From a virus: DNA of 23,259 nucleotides. The translations under genes were made by a program, and so were the position numbers. How positions within the stretch are numbered: position 1 is the stretch's first letter; every line of letters begins with the position of its first letter. This document shows positions 1 through 7,974 of the stretch, piece by piece. A model generated the notes under the pieces. That model did no database searches, was not told where the DNA came from, and saw only the letters and a program-made list of their open reading frames with translations. Location of the stretch: the IMG/VR virus record IMGVR_UViG_3300002231_000657, positions 39,737-62,995 of that record. One strand, 5' to 3'.

Positions 1-102
1 AAAAGTGGAATGGGCCTCACAGAAGATGCTGACAACAAAGACCGCGAAAAATACGTGGCAGGTTCCAAAGCAGGAAAATTCATTTACTCCGGTTGGGGTT
101 AA
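1..102 (+). CDS. 3' end of an unidentified gene
   Basis: The frame is open from the first base and ends at TAA 100-102, giving 33 residues of a C-terminus that ends in KFIYSGWG. The start lies outside the window. The fragment is rich in charged residues (GLTEDADNKDREKY) and I recognise no family. Its stop is 2 nt before the ATG of the next gene, so the two are probably co-transcribed. Confidence 0.6.
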   Translation, partial: KSGMGLTEDADNKDREKYVAGSKAGKFIYSGWG

Positions 103-104
103 AC

Positions 105-569
105 ATGAAATTAAACGAAATCGAAAATAAAAAAATAGAATTAACGCCTTCTCTACTTTCGGAACACTTCGATGCTGTGGAAGGAATGCACATATACGGG
201 CATTATATTTTAAATAAAAACTTAACAGAGAGTAATAGTGAAGAAGAAGTTAATCGCATCAATATATTACACACCGAGGATCCCACCGTTTCCCAAGATT
301 ATTATGGCCTGAGTTTTGTTGTAGTAAACGACACAATCCATCCATATGATAATTTCTATGGAAAGGTTATTAACAAGAAACGACTACCTAACGGTGGTTA
401 CCGGTGCACTGTCGAATTTAGTGATGGTTCGACAACAACTTATCCAAACGAAGTGTCTAGTCTGATGCCATATAAGACTCTTTTCCATTCGGATAAATTG
501 GCCCACAATGATATTGAACTTAGTCTTAAACTATCCGACACTGTAGATTTTTCACCTATTAGAAAATAA
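105..569 (+). CDS. Uncharacterised protein with a possible small beta-barrel (Tudor/SH3-like) patch
   Basis: This 154-residue protein is of unknown family. I use ATG 105; the frame also opens at TTG 93, but that would overlap the upstream stop. The ribosome site is weak (GG-rich, no clean AGGAG). Residues about 85-130 alternate hydrophobic and polar residues (GKVINKKRL, YRCTVEFSDGSTTTYP), a pattern seen in small SH3/Tudor-like barrels that ends in a short acidic tail. This fold guess is from pattern only. There is no signal peptide or membrane segment. The gene ends just before a strong promoter and so closes the upstream transcription unit. Confidence 0.7.
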   Translation: MKLNEIENKKIELTPSLLSEHFDAVEGMHIYGHYILNKNLTESNSEEEVNRINILHTEDPTVSQDYYGLSFVVVNDTIHPYDNFYGKVINKKRLPNGGYRCTVEFSDGSTTTYPNEVSSLMPYKTLFHSDKLAHNDIELSLKLSDTVDFSPIRK

Positions 570-573
570 ACAC

Positions 574-602
574 TTGACATAACCACTCTTATCCTGTATA
601 AT
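574..602 (+). promoter_or_regulatory. Perfect sigma70-type promoter P1
   Basis: TTGACA at 574-579 and TATAAT at 597-602 are separated by exactly 17 bp. It lies in the only gap between the 105 and 632 genes, 30 nt ahead of the next ATG, and is followed by an AGGAGG ribosome site at 620-625. It should be read by host RNA polymerase as an early or middle promoter for the 632-2957 genes. Confidence 0.85.
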
Positions 603-631
603 GTATATAATATTACTTCAGGAGGACATCT

Positions 632-1165
632 ATGTCACAATTTCAGCAAAACCCACCACAAGCAAACCTCACATTATCTAATAAAGAAGGACTACTTGAC
701 TTATTAGGAAAAGTAGATATTGCAATTAACAATATATACGATAGAAGAAAAATAACAGTAGAATATTTTAAAGAAGAATTATTTATAGCAAAAAACAAAC
801 ATGAAAATTTCTCCACTTGGGGACTTGATGAAAAAGACCACCTGATAATAACTCCGCCGAAACCAAATCCATCTGCAGGCCAAAATACTAATCTTATATT
901 CACCAATGCCGGGTCACACTCAGTGAAAGAATACAATAACCTAATACGATATCAATTTAAAAATGCCGTAGCAAATTTAAAGAATACAGAACGGGCATTG
1001 AAGATGGCTTTACGCTATCAAGGCCAAGTGGAAATCTCCGCAGATATTTTAAACAACATGGATTTCTTCAGTAATAATATCGAATGTGTTCGTAAACTAA
1101 ATAGCTACTGTACACGAACAGTAGATAAATTTATCAAACAAAATACTCCAGTACAAGGACAATAA
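632..1165 (+). CDS. Uncharacterised, mostly helical phage protein
   Basis: A 177-residue protein with an AGGAGG ribosome site 6 nt before ATG 632. Residues about 15-60 and 95-172 look helical, with regularly spaced hydrophobics (KEGLLDLLGKVDIAINNIY; NLIRYQFKNAVANLKNTERALK). Between them is a proline-rich loop (TPPKPNPSAG). There is no membrane segment, signal peptide or catalytic motif I can name. It is the first gene after P1 and lies 1 nt from the next gene, so both are likely made together early. The length and helical make-up recall T4 recombination mediators such as UvsY, but I see no sequence match and do not claim that. Confidence 0.8.
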   Translation: MSQFQQNPPQANLTLSNKEGLLDLLGKVDIAINNIYDRRKITVEYFKEELFIAKNKHENFSTWGLDEKDHLIITPPKPNPSAGQNTNLIFTNAGSHSVKEYNNLIRYQFKNAVANLKNTERALKMALRYQGQVEISADILNNMDFFSNNIECVRKLNSYCTRTVDKFIKQNTPVQGQ

Positions 1166-1166
1166 A

Positions 1167-2288
1167 ATGGCAAAGCGTAAAGGCAGCGTAGCAAAAACAT
1201 ACAGATGCGATAAAGTAGATCCTAAACTAGATCCAGTTGTATATGCAAAAAACTTAGAAGATGCATTATATTATGTGCATTATCAAATGTCAAATAAAGA
1301 GCTGACAAAAGAGTTCACGGCATATGCTAAGAAAATTAAAGAATACAAGAAAACACCATTCTCCGTACTATCAGACCACGAGTATAGGGTGGTAGGAAAA
1401 TACTGTTTCGTAATGGCTCGGGGTGGTGTACTAACTGAAAAGCTAGATACACAAATCCACGATATGATTAAAGACTTAGCAAAGCGAGCCACCGAAGTAA
1501 ATAAAGGCAAAAAAGAAGAAGCAGCCGAGAAGGAAGCAAAGAAGGGAATTGTAATATCAATACAAGACCGTCTTAGAATGAAATCAGAAGCAGTCTGTGG
1601 CGAAGAATTTGAAGGACTTGTAGATGAGTTAATTAAAGATCCTAAGAAATTTGATTTGAAGAAATTCGATCCAGTTGGCACAATGGCTAAGCATGAACTA
1701 AAGCAAGGACATTTACGTTACATTGTTAAATTCTATGAGCCACTTATAAAAGAACTAAATGAATATATTAATAACCCAGATGATGATTTAAAAGATGGCT
1801 ATAAATATTTAGGTAAGTCGGGTGTTAAAAAATTGGTTAAATTCTATCAAGAAATTACTGGCGCAGCAAATATGATTATTACTAAAGCTAAAGCAAATAA
1901 AAAGCCACGTAAAAAGAAAGTAGTACCAGCTGATAAAGTTGTTGCAAAACTTAAATATATGATAGATGACACAACATTAAAACTAGCAAGTGTCAACCCA
2001 ATTGAAATATTAGGAGCCAAAGAACTTTGGGTGTATAACACAAAGTATCGCAAAATCGGAGTATACAAAGCCTTTGATGAAACAGGATTGTATGCTAAGG
2101 GTGCTTCGATTACTAACATTTCAGAAACTAGTGTTCAAAAGACATTGCGTAAACCGGCAGAACAAATACGTGGTTTCAAAGGAACACAAGCAAAGTTTAA
2201 GAAAGCGTTCAAAGAAGTAAAGTCGATCGAAACTAAGATGAACGGACGACTAAACGAGAATTGCATATTACTAAGGGTATTTAAATGA
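1167..2288 (+). CDS. Uncharacterised lysine-rich protein of a family seen in marine T4-like phages
   Basis: A 373-residue protein very rich in lysine, with AAGGA upstream (1155-1159) and ATG one base after the previous stop. Residues about 110-130 form a strongly charged helix or linker (KGKKEEAAEKEAKK), and a second basic stretch lies near 240-252 (KANKKPRKKK). The C-terminal third (about 275-373) looks globular, with ILGAKELWVYNTKYRKIGVY and a NGRLNENCILLR end. From memory similar C-termini occur in hypothetical proteins of marine T4-like phages, but no function is known to me. The basic character would fit nucleic-acid binding; this is inference. Its stop overlaps the next ATG (ATGA). Confidence 0.8.
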   Translation: MAKRKGSVAKTYRCDKVDPKLDPVVYAKNLEDALYYVHYQMSNKELTKEFTAYAKKIKEYKKTPFSVLSDHEYRVVGKYCFVMARGGVLTEKLDTQIHDMIKDLAKRATEVNKGKKEEAAEKEAKKGIVISIQDRLRMKSEAVCGEEFEGLVDELIKDPKKFDLKKFDPVGTMAKHELKQGHLRYIVKFYEPLIKELNEYINNPDDDLKDGYKYLGKSGVKKLVKFYQEITGAANMIITKAKANKKPRKKKVVPADKVVAKLKYMIDDTTLKLASVNPIEILGAKELWVYNTKYRKIGVYKAFDETGLYAKGASITNISETSVQKTLRKPAEQIRGFKGTQAKFKKAFKEVKSIETKMNGRLNENCILLRVFK

Positions 2289-2578
2289 AGATGTTTAACG
2301 AAGATGATTTTGTAATGTTGCGTAAAGCAATAGGTACTGGCATAACAGATGCTATTGCTTTTGTATTAATTGTATACTTATTTTCGATTGGTGTAGGATA
2401 TCTATATGGATTAATATTTGCAGATTATGACAACACAGATGATAAGCAAAACGGAGTGCGCTCCGGTGTAGAATTAGTAATAGATCACGGCACAGGATGT
2501 CAATATTTACAATCACAACTAGGGTATTTAACACCCAGAATGGACAAAGAGGGGAAACAAGTCTGTGCAAAACGATGA
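2285..2578 (+). CDS. Small membrane protein with a DUF6440-like tail
   Basis: A 97-residue protein whose ATG overlaps the previous stop; TAAGGG upstream is the ribosome site. Residues about 20-46 are a single hydrophobic segment (DAIAFVLIVYLFSIGVGYLYGLI), probably a membrane helix with no cleavage site. After an acidic linker the C-terminus carries DHGTGCQYL (67-75) and LTPRMD (82-87). This spacing is typical of the short phage domain I know as DUF6440-like ('D..TG.QYL...LTPR.D..G'). Function unknown. The topology is probably a short N-terminus, one helix and a C-terminal soluble domain. Confidence 0.75.
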   Translation: MKMFNEDDFVMLRKAIGTGITDAIAFVLIVYLFSIGVGYLYGLIFADYDNTDDKQNGVRSGVELVIDHGTGCQYLQSQLGYLTPRMDKEGKQVCAKR

Positions 2579-2756
2579 CTATTTTAAAAACAGATACGAA
2601 TATAGTGAGCCACATTTTCGATTAGTAGCTCGCTACAAAGGGAAAATATATTGGTTCGCAACATGGTACATCCGTCAGAACTTAACTATAAAGGATTCAC
2701 TGCACCACGATTATTTAATTAGAGTACCAGAAGAAATAATGATCGAAGATTTATAA
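2565..2756 (+). CDS. Small uncharacterised protein, paralogue A of a tandem pair
   Basis: A 63-residue protein read from GTG 2565; no ATG in this frame would keep the conserved part. It overlaps the preceding gene by 14 nt, and GAGGGG lies about 12 nt upstream. It contains RLVARYKGKIYWFATWY, which matches CRIYNGKLYWFTEWY in the next gene, so the two genes are tandem paralogues. The shared core is (Y)-(K/N)-G-K-(I/L)-YWF-x2-WY, rich in aromatics. The function is unknown. Confidence 0.65.
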   Translation: MQNDDYFKNRYEYSEPHFRLVARYKGKIYWFATWYIRQNLTIKDSLHHDYLIRVPEEIMIEDL

Positions 2757-2957
2757 ATGATAACACAATACACACCGATAGGTAAAAAAATATGCCGAAT
2801 ATATAACGGTAAATTGTATTGGTTTACAGAATGGTATAGATCATCAAAACCATTTATTGAATACCCAGATAGAGTAATCGAGCACTTGCCAATTATTCCA
2901 AAGCAAGAACTTTTCGCCCGTCAGCTGAAGGACCCGGAATCTGTTTTAATCAGATAA
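2757..2957 (+). CDS. Small uncharacterised protein, paralogue B of a tandem pair
   Basis: A 66-residue protein whose ATG directly follows the previous stop. It carries the same aromatic core as its neighbour (YNGKLYWFTEWY, residues about 15-26) followed by a different proline-rich tail. Its stop codon lies inside the GATAAATA late promoter of the next gene, so it is the last gene of the P1 unit. No known family recognised. Confidence 0.7.
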   Translation: MITQYTPIGKKICRIYNGKLYWFTEWYRSSKPFIEYPDRVIEHLPIIPKQELFARQLKDPESVLIR

Positions 2958-2960
2958 ATA
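2953..2960 (+). promoter_or_regulatory. GATAAATA late promoter for the neck-protein operon
   Basis: GATAAATA lies 20 nt before ATG 2981, with AGGA in between. It differs from the T4 late promoter TATAAATA only at the first base, and the same octamer precedes most virion genes in this window. Confidence 0.7.
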
Positions 2961-2980
2961 CATTAAACGAGGAATAATGT

Positions 2981-3733
2981 ATGTCTGCAACAACAGAACC
3001 AAGAGTTGAAATAATAAATCAAGTTAAGCTGATTTTAGGTGATCAAATGATCGATCTAGAAGCAGATCCTGAACACTATGATTTGGCGATCGATTTAGCA
3101 ATAGAAAAACTACGCCAAAGATCCGACGGAGCGACAGAAGAATCTACACTGTTCTTAACCCTCCAGCCGAATCAAACAGAGTACACTCTACCTGCCGAAG
3201 TATTAAACGTTAGACGCTTACACAGACGCGGCGTTGGCGCAAATAGCACAGGTGGTACGAACTTTGACCCATTTGAAGCAGCTTTCAGTAACATTTATCT
3301 TCTCCAAGCAGGCAGAACAGGTGGCCTTGCAACGTGGGATTTCTTCAGCCAGTTCCAAGAAACACTAGGTAGAGTATTTGGCTCAGAGCTTAATTTTACG
3401 TGGAACGCATCCACTAAAAAACTTAAAATCATACGCAGAATACGTGGCGAAGAAGATGTAGCAATCACAGCATATATTATCAAACCAGAACACTCACTTA
3501 TACAAGACCCATATACAAGACCGTGGATACGTGACTACGCAGCGGCGAATGTAAAGATGATGATCGGTGAAGCACGTAGTAAATTTACAGGTGGTTTACC
3601 TGGACCAAACGGCAACGTTATTCTTAACGGTACAGAATTAAAAACAGATGCCCAAGCAGAAATAGAACGTCTATTACTTGAGTTAGATAACCTAGTAACA
3701 GCAGACAACGGTTATAGTTTCGTAATAGGCTAA
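2981..3733 (+). CDS. Neck/connector protein, gp13-like
   Basis: A 250-residue virion protein, probably part of the neck that seals the filled head and joins it to the tail. The N-terminus (about 8-85) has the pattern of phage head-tail adaptors: a helix with LGDQMIDLE, then AIDLAIEKLRQRSDG, then a strand ending in YTLPAEVLNVRRLHRRG. The C-terminus has FTWNASTKKLKI (139-150), the core PWIRDYAAANVKMMIGEARSKFTG (181-204), LPGPNG, ILNG, and a final EIERLLLEL...SFVIG. From memory this is the architecture annotated as gp13 neck protein in T4-like cyanophages; I could not run a search. It is the first gene after a late promoter and its stop overlaps the next ATG. It could instead be another connector subunit. 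Confidence 0.6.
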   Translation: MSATTEPRVEIINQVKLILGDQMIDLEADPEHYDLAIDLAIEKLRQRSDGATEESTLFLTLQPNQTEYTLPAEVLNVRRLHRRGVGANSTGGTNFDPFEAAFSNIYLLQAGRTGGLATWDFFSQFQETLGRVFGSELNFTWNASTKKLKIIRRIRGEEDVAITAYIIKPEHSLIQDPYTRPWIRDYAAANVKMMIGEARSKFTGGLPGPNGNVILNGTELKTDAQAEIERLLLELDNLVTADNGYSFVIG

Positions 3734-4272
3734 TGAAAATAAGAGAGATCCTTGCAGAAGGAATATTAGATGATATAGTTGGCGACTATCCAGATCAAGT
3801 AAAAGTCGACACACCAATATCAACTATAAAAACAACACCACGAAAACGTCACGTGCCACGTGCAGTATATAAAGGTGAACCTGCAAAAGGATTTAAAGAA
3901 TATGTTCGCTATGCAGAAAAAGACACAATGCATTTACAAGATGTGGTGAATATGTTTGCAAAAGAAAATAAAGCACTAGCAGATAACGTAACTATTAATG
4001 TTCCTGTTTCTGAGCTAGATACAATTAAAGAATATGATAGAGAATTAATAAACGGATTTACGGGTAAAAATACTGCCGATGAAGTAGCAGCAATGACCGC
4101 AGATATTAAAAAGAACGGCATACGTGATCCAGGCGTAGTAACATTAAATCGTAAAAAGAATGGTACAATAACAGCAATCTTAGGCGAAGGCAATCACAGA
4201 TTAAATATTGCAAAGAAACTAGGACTAAAAACAATGCCAGTTCGTTTTTATTATACGGAAACATTTAGATGA
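3733..4272 (+). CDS. ParB/sulfiredoxin-fold protein with a capsid-targeting-like leader
   Basis: A 179-residue protein. Residues about 118-173 match the ParB N-terminal/sulfiredoxin fold: ADIKKNGIRDPGVVTL, then the signature GEGNHRL at 151-157, then AKKLGLKTMPVRF. In ParB-like proteins the GxGxHRLxA segment binds nucleotide, and members act as CTPases, nucleases or kinase-like enzymes; which applies here cannot be read from sequence. The N-terminus MKIREILAE-G resembles the T4 internal-protein leader, which ends in (L/I)xE. The ATG overlaps the previous stop (TAATG), and the stop overlaps the next gene by 4 nt, so it belongs to the late operon. No ParA partner is present, so a role in partition is unlikely. 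Confidence 0.7.
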   Translation: MKIREILAEGILDDIVGDYPDQVKVDTPISTIKTTPRKRHVPRAVYKGEPAKGFKEYVRYAEKDTMHLQDVVNMFAKENKALADNVTINVPVSELDTIKEYDRELINGFTGKNTADEVAAMTADIKKNGIRDPGVVTLNRKKNGTITAILGEGNHRLNIAKKLGLKTMPVRFYYTETFR

Positions 4273-6203
4273 AAGCAATTGAAATATTACTAGAAGACAA
4301 GCTGGAGCACCTAGCAAAGACGATGGGTCCAAAACTTCTCTCTGCCTTTGAGAGAGACACAATGTTTGTGACAGATGGCGAAGAAATGACCCCCGAAAAA
4401 ATCCTCAGTATATTAGCAGGAGCAGATCCCCAAGGCCAAAAGCACCTACAGTGGATTGCTAAATTATATGCTAACAACATATTTAGAATGGAAGATCTTA
4501 ATAGAGTGCAAAACGCACTGTCTCAATTCGTAGCAAAGAAACGTGGATTAGAAAAGAAAGACATCGGACAATACAAAACATTAGCAGATTTAGAAGATGC
4601 AGTCGAGGATGCTGAAGAAGTAAAAAGTAAACGACAAGAAAAGCAAGATATAAAAGCCGAAGGTGCAGATATAATATTCGAATCAAACGATTACACGATT
4701 ATAAAATTAAAAACAGAAGCAGCAGCATGTTACTACGGTAAGAATACAAGATGGTGTACAACCGGTGATCAAAATAACATGTTTGATTATTACAATCAAG
4801 ATGGCCCAATCTATGTAATACTAGATCACAAGATTAATAGAAAGTTCCAAGTACATTGGGAAAGCAACCAATTTATGAACGAACGGGACGAAGCAATCGA
4901 TGCATATTATATGGTGGAACAATACCCTGCATTATATAAAACAATGCCAAAGACATCAAGAGCAGCATATGATCTAGCATATTCGGCAGGAAAACCACTA
5001 CCAAAAGTAGAACCACTGATAGCAAAGTCGGGAAACGATTCAGCAAGTTACGCATTATATGTAACGCACGAAAGATTCCCCGCAGGCGAACCTGCCATTA
5101 TTAAAGCAGGTATGGAAGATGATTATGATGGCCCAAACAATTTGAGTCAATACATGACTGATTTTATAGATGAAGGTGAACGCTGGCCTGAGGCAGAACA
5201 TGCCATAGCCCGACACGGATTTATAGCGTTGGAATATGCATCGACACATTTAAATGGAGAACGATTCCCCGAAGCAGAAAAACATATGCCGATGGAAGAC
5301 CAAGAAAGCGCAATTGCATACGCAAGAGATATACTAAAAAGACGCTGGCCACAGCTAGAACAAGAAATAATAACTAAAATGGAATCACAGCCGAATGCAG
5401 TATCGACGGCATTAAAATATGCAAACTTAGTCATTAAAGGAAGATGGGAAGAAGCAGAAAGATTTATATCTAGTAATGGCGAAGCATCGTATAAATACGC
5501 AAAAGATATAATTCACGGAAGATTCAGCCAAGGCGAAACAGCAATGGTAGAAGATACGCCACACCTAGCGATTAAATATGCCAACGAAATATTAAAAAGT
5601 AGATTCCCAAAACTTGAAAGACGGGTGTTTAAAAAATCAGCGAGAGTTGTCGAGTACATGAATGAGGTTATTAAGCCACTGGGAAAACGTTGGCCAGAAT
5701 TTGAAGAATATATGGAATCAGGCAAAGCAGAAAAAGAAATGGATAAAGGATTTAGTGGACCTGTTAGCCGCGATGAATACCGCATTCGGTTAGTGCTAAA
5801 ATACAGCCAAGAGATACTCGAAGGAAGATGGCCTGCTATGGAATCTAAAATATTAAAATACCCACCCATGGCAGTTTCTTACGCAATTCACATAATGAAG
5901 ACACGCTGGCCTGCCTTAGAAAAAGTATTATTCTCCCAAAAAAATCCCCCTGCAGAATTAATATTAAAATACGGCAAAAAATTCATCCAAGGCGAGTGGC
6001 CAGCCTTCGAAAAAAACATAGATAATTCCGCAGCACTTGTTAGCTATGCAACTAAAATTAAAAAAGATAGATTAAAACCAGAGCAAGAAAAACTTGTTAA
6101 AAAGCAAGCAAAACAAAATAATATGGGAACGTGGGATTGGTACAGAGATGAATTTGATATATTTGAGAATGTACAATCACTAAGGAAAAAGGCAGGACTA
6201 TGA
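4269..6203 (+). CDS. Large RWPEAE-type helical repeat protein with a YGxxTxWCT domain
   Basis: A 644-residue protein in three parts. Residues 1-9 (MKAIEILLE) form a leader-like peptide. Residues about 10-225 are a domain with DPQGQKHLQWIAKLYA, LEKKDIGQY, KRQEKQDIK and the signature YGKNTRWCT (156-164), then GPIYVILD and QFMNERD. From memory, this YGxxTxWCT domain is widespread in phage proteins without a known function. Residues about 231-620 hold about 12-13 tandem repeats of 24-38 residues, consensus ALxYAxxIIxGRWPEAExxI (e.g. near 286-310, 340-365, 382-405, 530-553), predicted to form paired helices like a HEAT/TPR solenoid. No membrane segment is seen. A shorter paralogue lies at 6796. 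The solenoid suggests protein binding; a packaged or injected role is inference from the leader. Confidence 0.85.
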   Translation: MKAIEILLEDKLEHLAKTMGPKLLSAFERDTMFVTDGEEMTPEKILSILAGADPQGQKHLQWIAKLYANNIFRMEDLNRVQNALSQFVAKKRGLEKKDIGQYKTLADLEDAVEDAEEVKSKRQEKQDIKAEGADIIFESNDYTIIKLKTEAAACYYGKNTRWCTTGDQNNMFDYYNQDGPIYVILDHKINRKFQVHWESNQFMNERDEAIDAYYMVEQYPALYKTMPKTSRAAYDLAYSAGKPLPKVEPLIAKSGNDSASYALYVTHERFPAGEPAIIKAGMEDDYDGPNNLSQYMTDFIDEGERWPEAEHAIARHGFIALEYASTHLNGERFPEAEKHMPMEDQESAIAYARDILKRRWPQLEQEIITKMESQPNAVSTALKYANLVIKGRWEEAERFISSNGEASYKYAKDIIHGRFSQGETAMVEDTPHLAIKYANEILKSRFPKLERRVFKKSARVVEYMNEVIKPLGKRWPEFEEYMESGKAEKEMDKGFSGPVSRDEYRIRLVLKYSQEILEGRWPAMESKILKYPPMAVSYAIHIMKTRWPALEKVLFSQKNPPAELILKYGKKFIQGEWPAFEKNIDNSAALVSYATKIKKDRLKPEQEKLVKKQAKQNNMGTWDWYRDEFDIFENVQSLRKKAGL

Positions 6204-6796
6204 GAGCAGCAGAAATACTAAACGAATCAATTATAAATAAGCCACTAGTTGTAGTTGACGTGCAACCTGCCTATTCATATAACATTAACTTTGGCCAAAA
6301 ATTAGCAAGAACTAATTGAGAAAAGAACCGGTGAAACACTAATGTATGTAAATGCAGAAGATACAGGCGCAAGCGACGATACCCTACAAGAAATAAAAGA
6401 ATTTTGGTGGCGTTTTGGGTATGGAAGAAGATACCCTAAACAACCTGTCGTGGTTCGATAAAGGATACGGTAATCTCCGCGAAGCAATGGATACCGGTGC
6501 TAGTGACCACGATATTATCGCTGTAATACGTGAGATGTTTCGACAAGACGTAAACGACAGTCGTATGTTATTCGACGAAGATTACGACAAACAGCTAGAG
6601 GCCTTTGGAGAAGATAATATAGAGTGGATACAATTCGGCATCTCCATTATGGATCTTTAACGGCTTTGATACCCTAAAGAGAATGAGCCCATTCTACCTA
6701 TGTGGCGGAGGCAAAGATGAGTGCCTGAAAGAAGTGATGCTAATGTGCAACGCCCTTAATATAAAATACAAATTACTATCGGAGTTTATATACTAA
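6200..6796 (+). pseudogene. Broken isochorismatase-like (cysteine hydrolase superfamily) gene with three +1 frame breaks
   Basis: ATG 6200 overlaps the upstream stop. Translation gives MRAAEILNE, then PLVVVDVQPAY, the start of the isochorismatase-like fold, and stops at TGA 6317-6319. The homologous reading continues in the next frame from 6309 (ELIEKRTGETLMYVNAEDTG). It continues in the third frame from about 6412 (EDTLNNLSWFDKGYGNLREAMDTG to 6655), and back in the first frame from 6656 (GFDTLKRMSPFYLCGGGKDECLKEV to TAA 6794-6796). Removing one A near 6307, one T near 6413-6416 and one T near 6656-6658 would restore about 197 codons. Both gene overlaps are kept, so the loss looks recent. No other gene in the window is broken this way, which argues against general sequencing error, but errors are not excluded. 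Confidence 0.75.
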
Positions 6797-7890
6797 TGAA
6801 ATTATTTGAATTATTTCTTATAGAAAATAAGATATCACACCTTGTTAAAACAATGGGTCATAAAGTCATGGCCGCATATAATAACGACACATACGCCCAG
6901 CGATTTCTTCCAAACAGCGAAGAAGTAACAGCAGAAGAAATAATAGGTTATTTAGCAAATGTTGATCCACAAGGACAAAAACATTTACAATGGATAGTTA
7001 AATTGTATGCTAATGGAGATTTTAAATTAGAAGATCTCGAACGGGTAGAAACAGCACTAATACAATTTACAGAAAAGAAACGTGGTCTAGAAAAGAAAGA
7101 TATCGGACAATATAAAAAATTATCAGAACTAGAGCAAGCAGTAGAAGATCAAGAAGAAGTAAAAAGTAACCGCCAGAAGAAACAAGAAATAAAAGCAGAC
7201 GGTGCAAAAGTATTATTTAAATCTGCGAAATATTTAATAATAGATCTTTACACAGAAGCCGCAGCGAAATTTTATGGAAAGAATACTAAATGGTGTACAG
7301 CCTCTGATAAAAATAATATGTTTAACACTTATATTGATTATAGTCCACTTTATGTTATTGTTGATCGTTCATCAAATCGAAAGTATCAATACCAATGGGA
7401 TCATGAAGATCCGCAATTCATGGATGAAAACGACGACGATGTAGACATAGATAAATTAATACGTAAATATCCTGCAATAACAACTACAATAAGTCCAAGG
7501 TCGAGCATTGACCATGTAAATATGGCACTTGTACTAGCAAAACGAACACCCGAGGCTGATAAAGAAGTATTAGCCCACTACGAAGATTATCCCGATGATA
7601 GGTTATTAGAATCATACCTTTTGATAGTAGTCGAAGATCCGTGGCCAGAAGCCGCAGCAGCCATACTTAGCAAAGGTGAAGCCGCAGATGCTGGTGTGGC
7701 ATTGGCGTATGCTTATGTTTTGGGAAAAAAATGGCCAGAAGCAGAATCAGCAATTGCATACAATTCACAAACATCATTAAACTATGCTAGAGATATACTA
7801 CACGGACGTTTTCCAGAAGGTGAAGAAATTATAGCACAATCCGATTATGCCAAAAGCGAATATAACGACCTGTTCGGAACAAACCTATAA
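6796..7890 (+). CDS. Shorter paralogue of the YGxxTxWCT / RWPEAE repeat protein
   Basis: A 364-residue protein with ATG overlapping the previous stop and GGAG 11 nt upstream. Residues 1-225 align along their length with the 4269 protein: DPQGQKHLQWIVKLYA, KKRGLEKKDIGQYK, YGKNTKWCT (160-168), YVIVDRSSNRKYQ and QFMDENDD. The repeat part is short: about three clear units (DPWPEAAAAILSKGEA, GKKWPEAESAIAYNS, LNYARDILHGRFPEGEEII) plus a degenerate one, against 12-13 in the larger copy. The leader is MKLFELFLIE. The two genes are diverged duplicates flanking the broken hydrolase gene. It is the last gene of the operon. Function unknown. Confidence 0.85.
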   Translation: MKLFELFLIENKISHLVKTMGHKVMAAYNNDTYAQRFLPNSEEVTAEEIIGYLANVDPQGQKHLQWIVKLYANGDFKLEDLERVETALIQFTEKKRGLEKKDIGQYKKLSELEQAVEDQEEVKSNRQKKQEIKADGAKVLFKSAKYLIIDLYTEAAAKFYGKNTKWCTASDKNNMFNTYIDYSPLYVIVDRSSNRKYQYQWDHEDPQFMDENDDDVDIDKLIRKYPAITTTISPRSSIDHVNMALVLAKRTPEADKEVLAHYEDYPDDRLLESYLLIVVEDPWPEAAAAILSKGEAADAGVALAYAYVLGKKWPEAESAIAYNSQTSLNYARDILHGRFPEGEEIIAQSDYAKSEYNDLFGTNL

Positions 7891-7912
7891 AATCATATTA
7901 CACAAATAACCA

Positions 7913-7941
7913 TTGACAACTCCCCGTAACTATGTTATAAT
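7913..7941 (+). promoter_or_regulatory. Perfect sigma70-type promoter P2
   Basis: TTGACA 7913-7918 and TATAAT 7936-7941 are spaced by 17 bp, in the 84-bp gap before the dNMP kinase gene. It gives that gene early or middle expression separate from the late operon upstream. Confidence 0.85.
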
Positions 7942-7974
7942 AGTTTATTAAATTAGACAAGGAGAAGTCGTGAT

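Noticed and set aside
93-104. TTG 93 as the start of the first complete gene
   Set aside because: It would overlap the end of the previous frame by 10 nt without a ribosome site; ATG 105 fits the usual spacing.
6415-6660. Independent 81-residue gene in the broken region
   Set aside because: Its sequence continues the hydrolase-like protein from the preceding frame, and its start has no ribosome site; it is part of the pseudogene.
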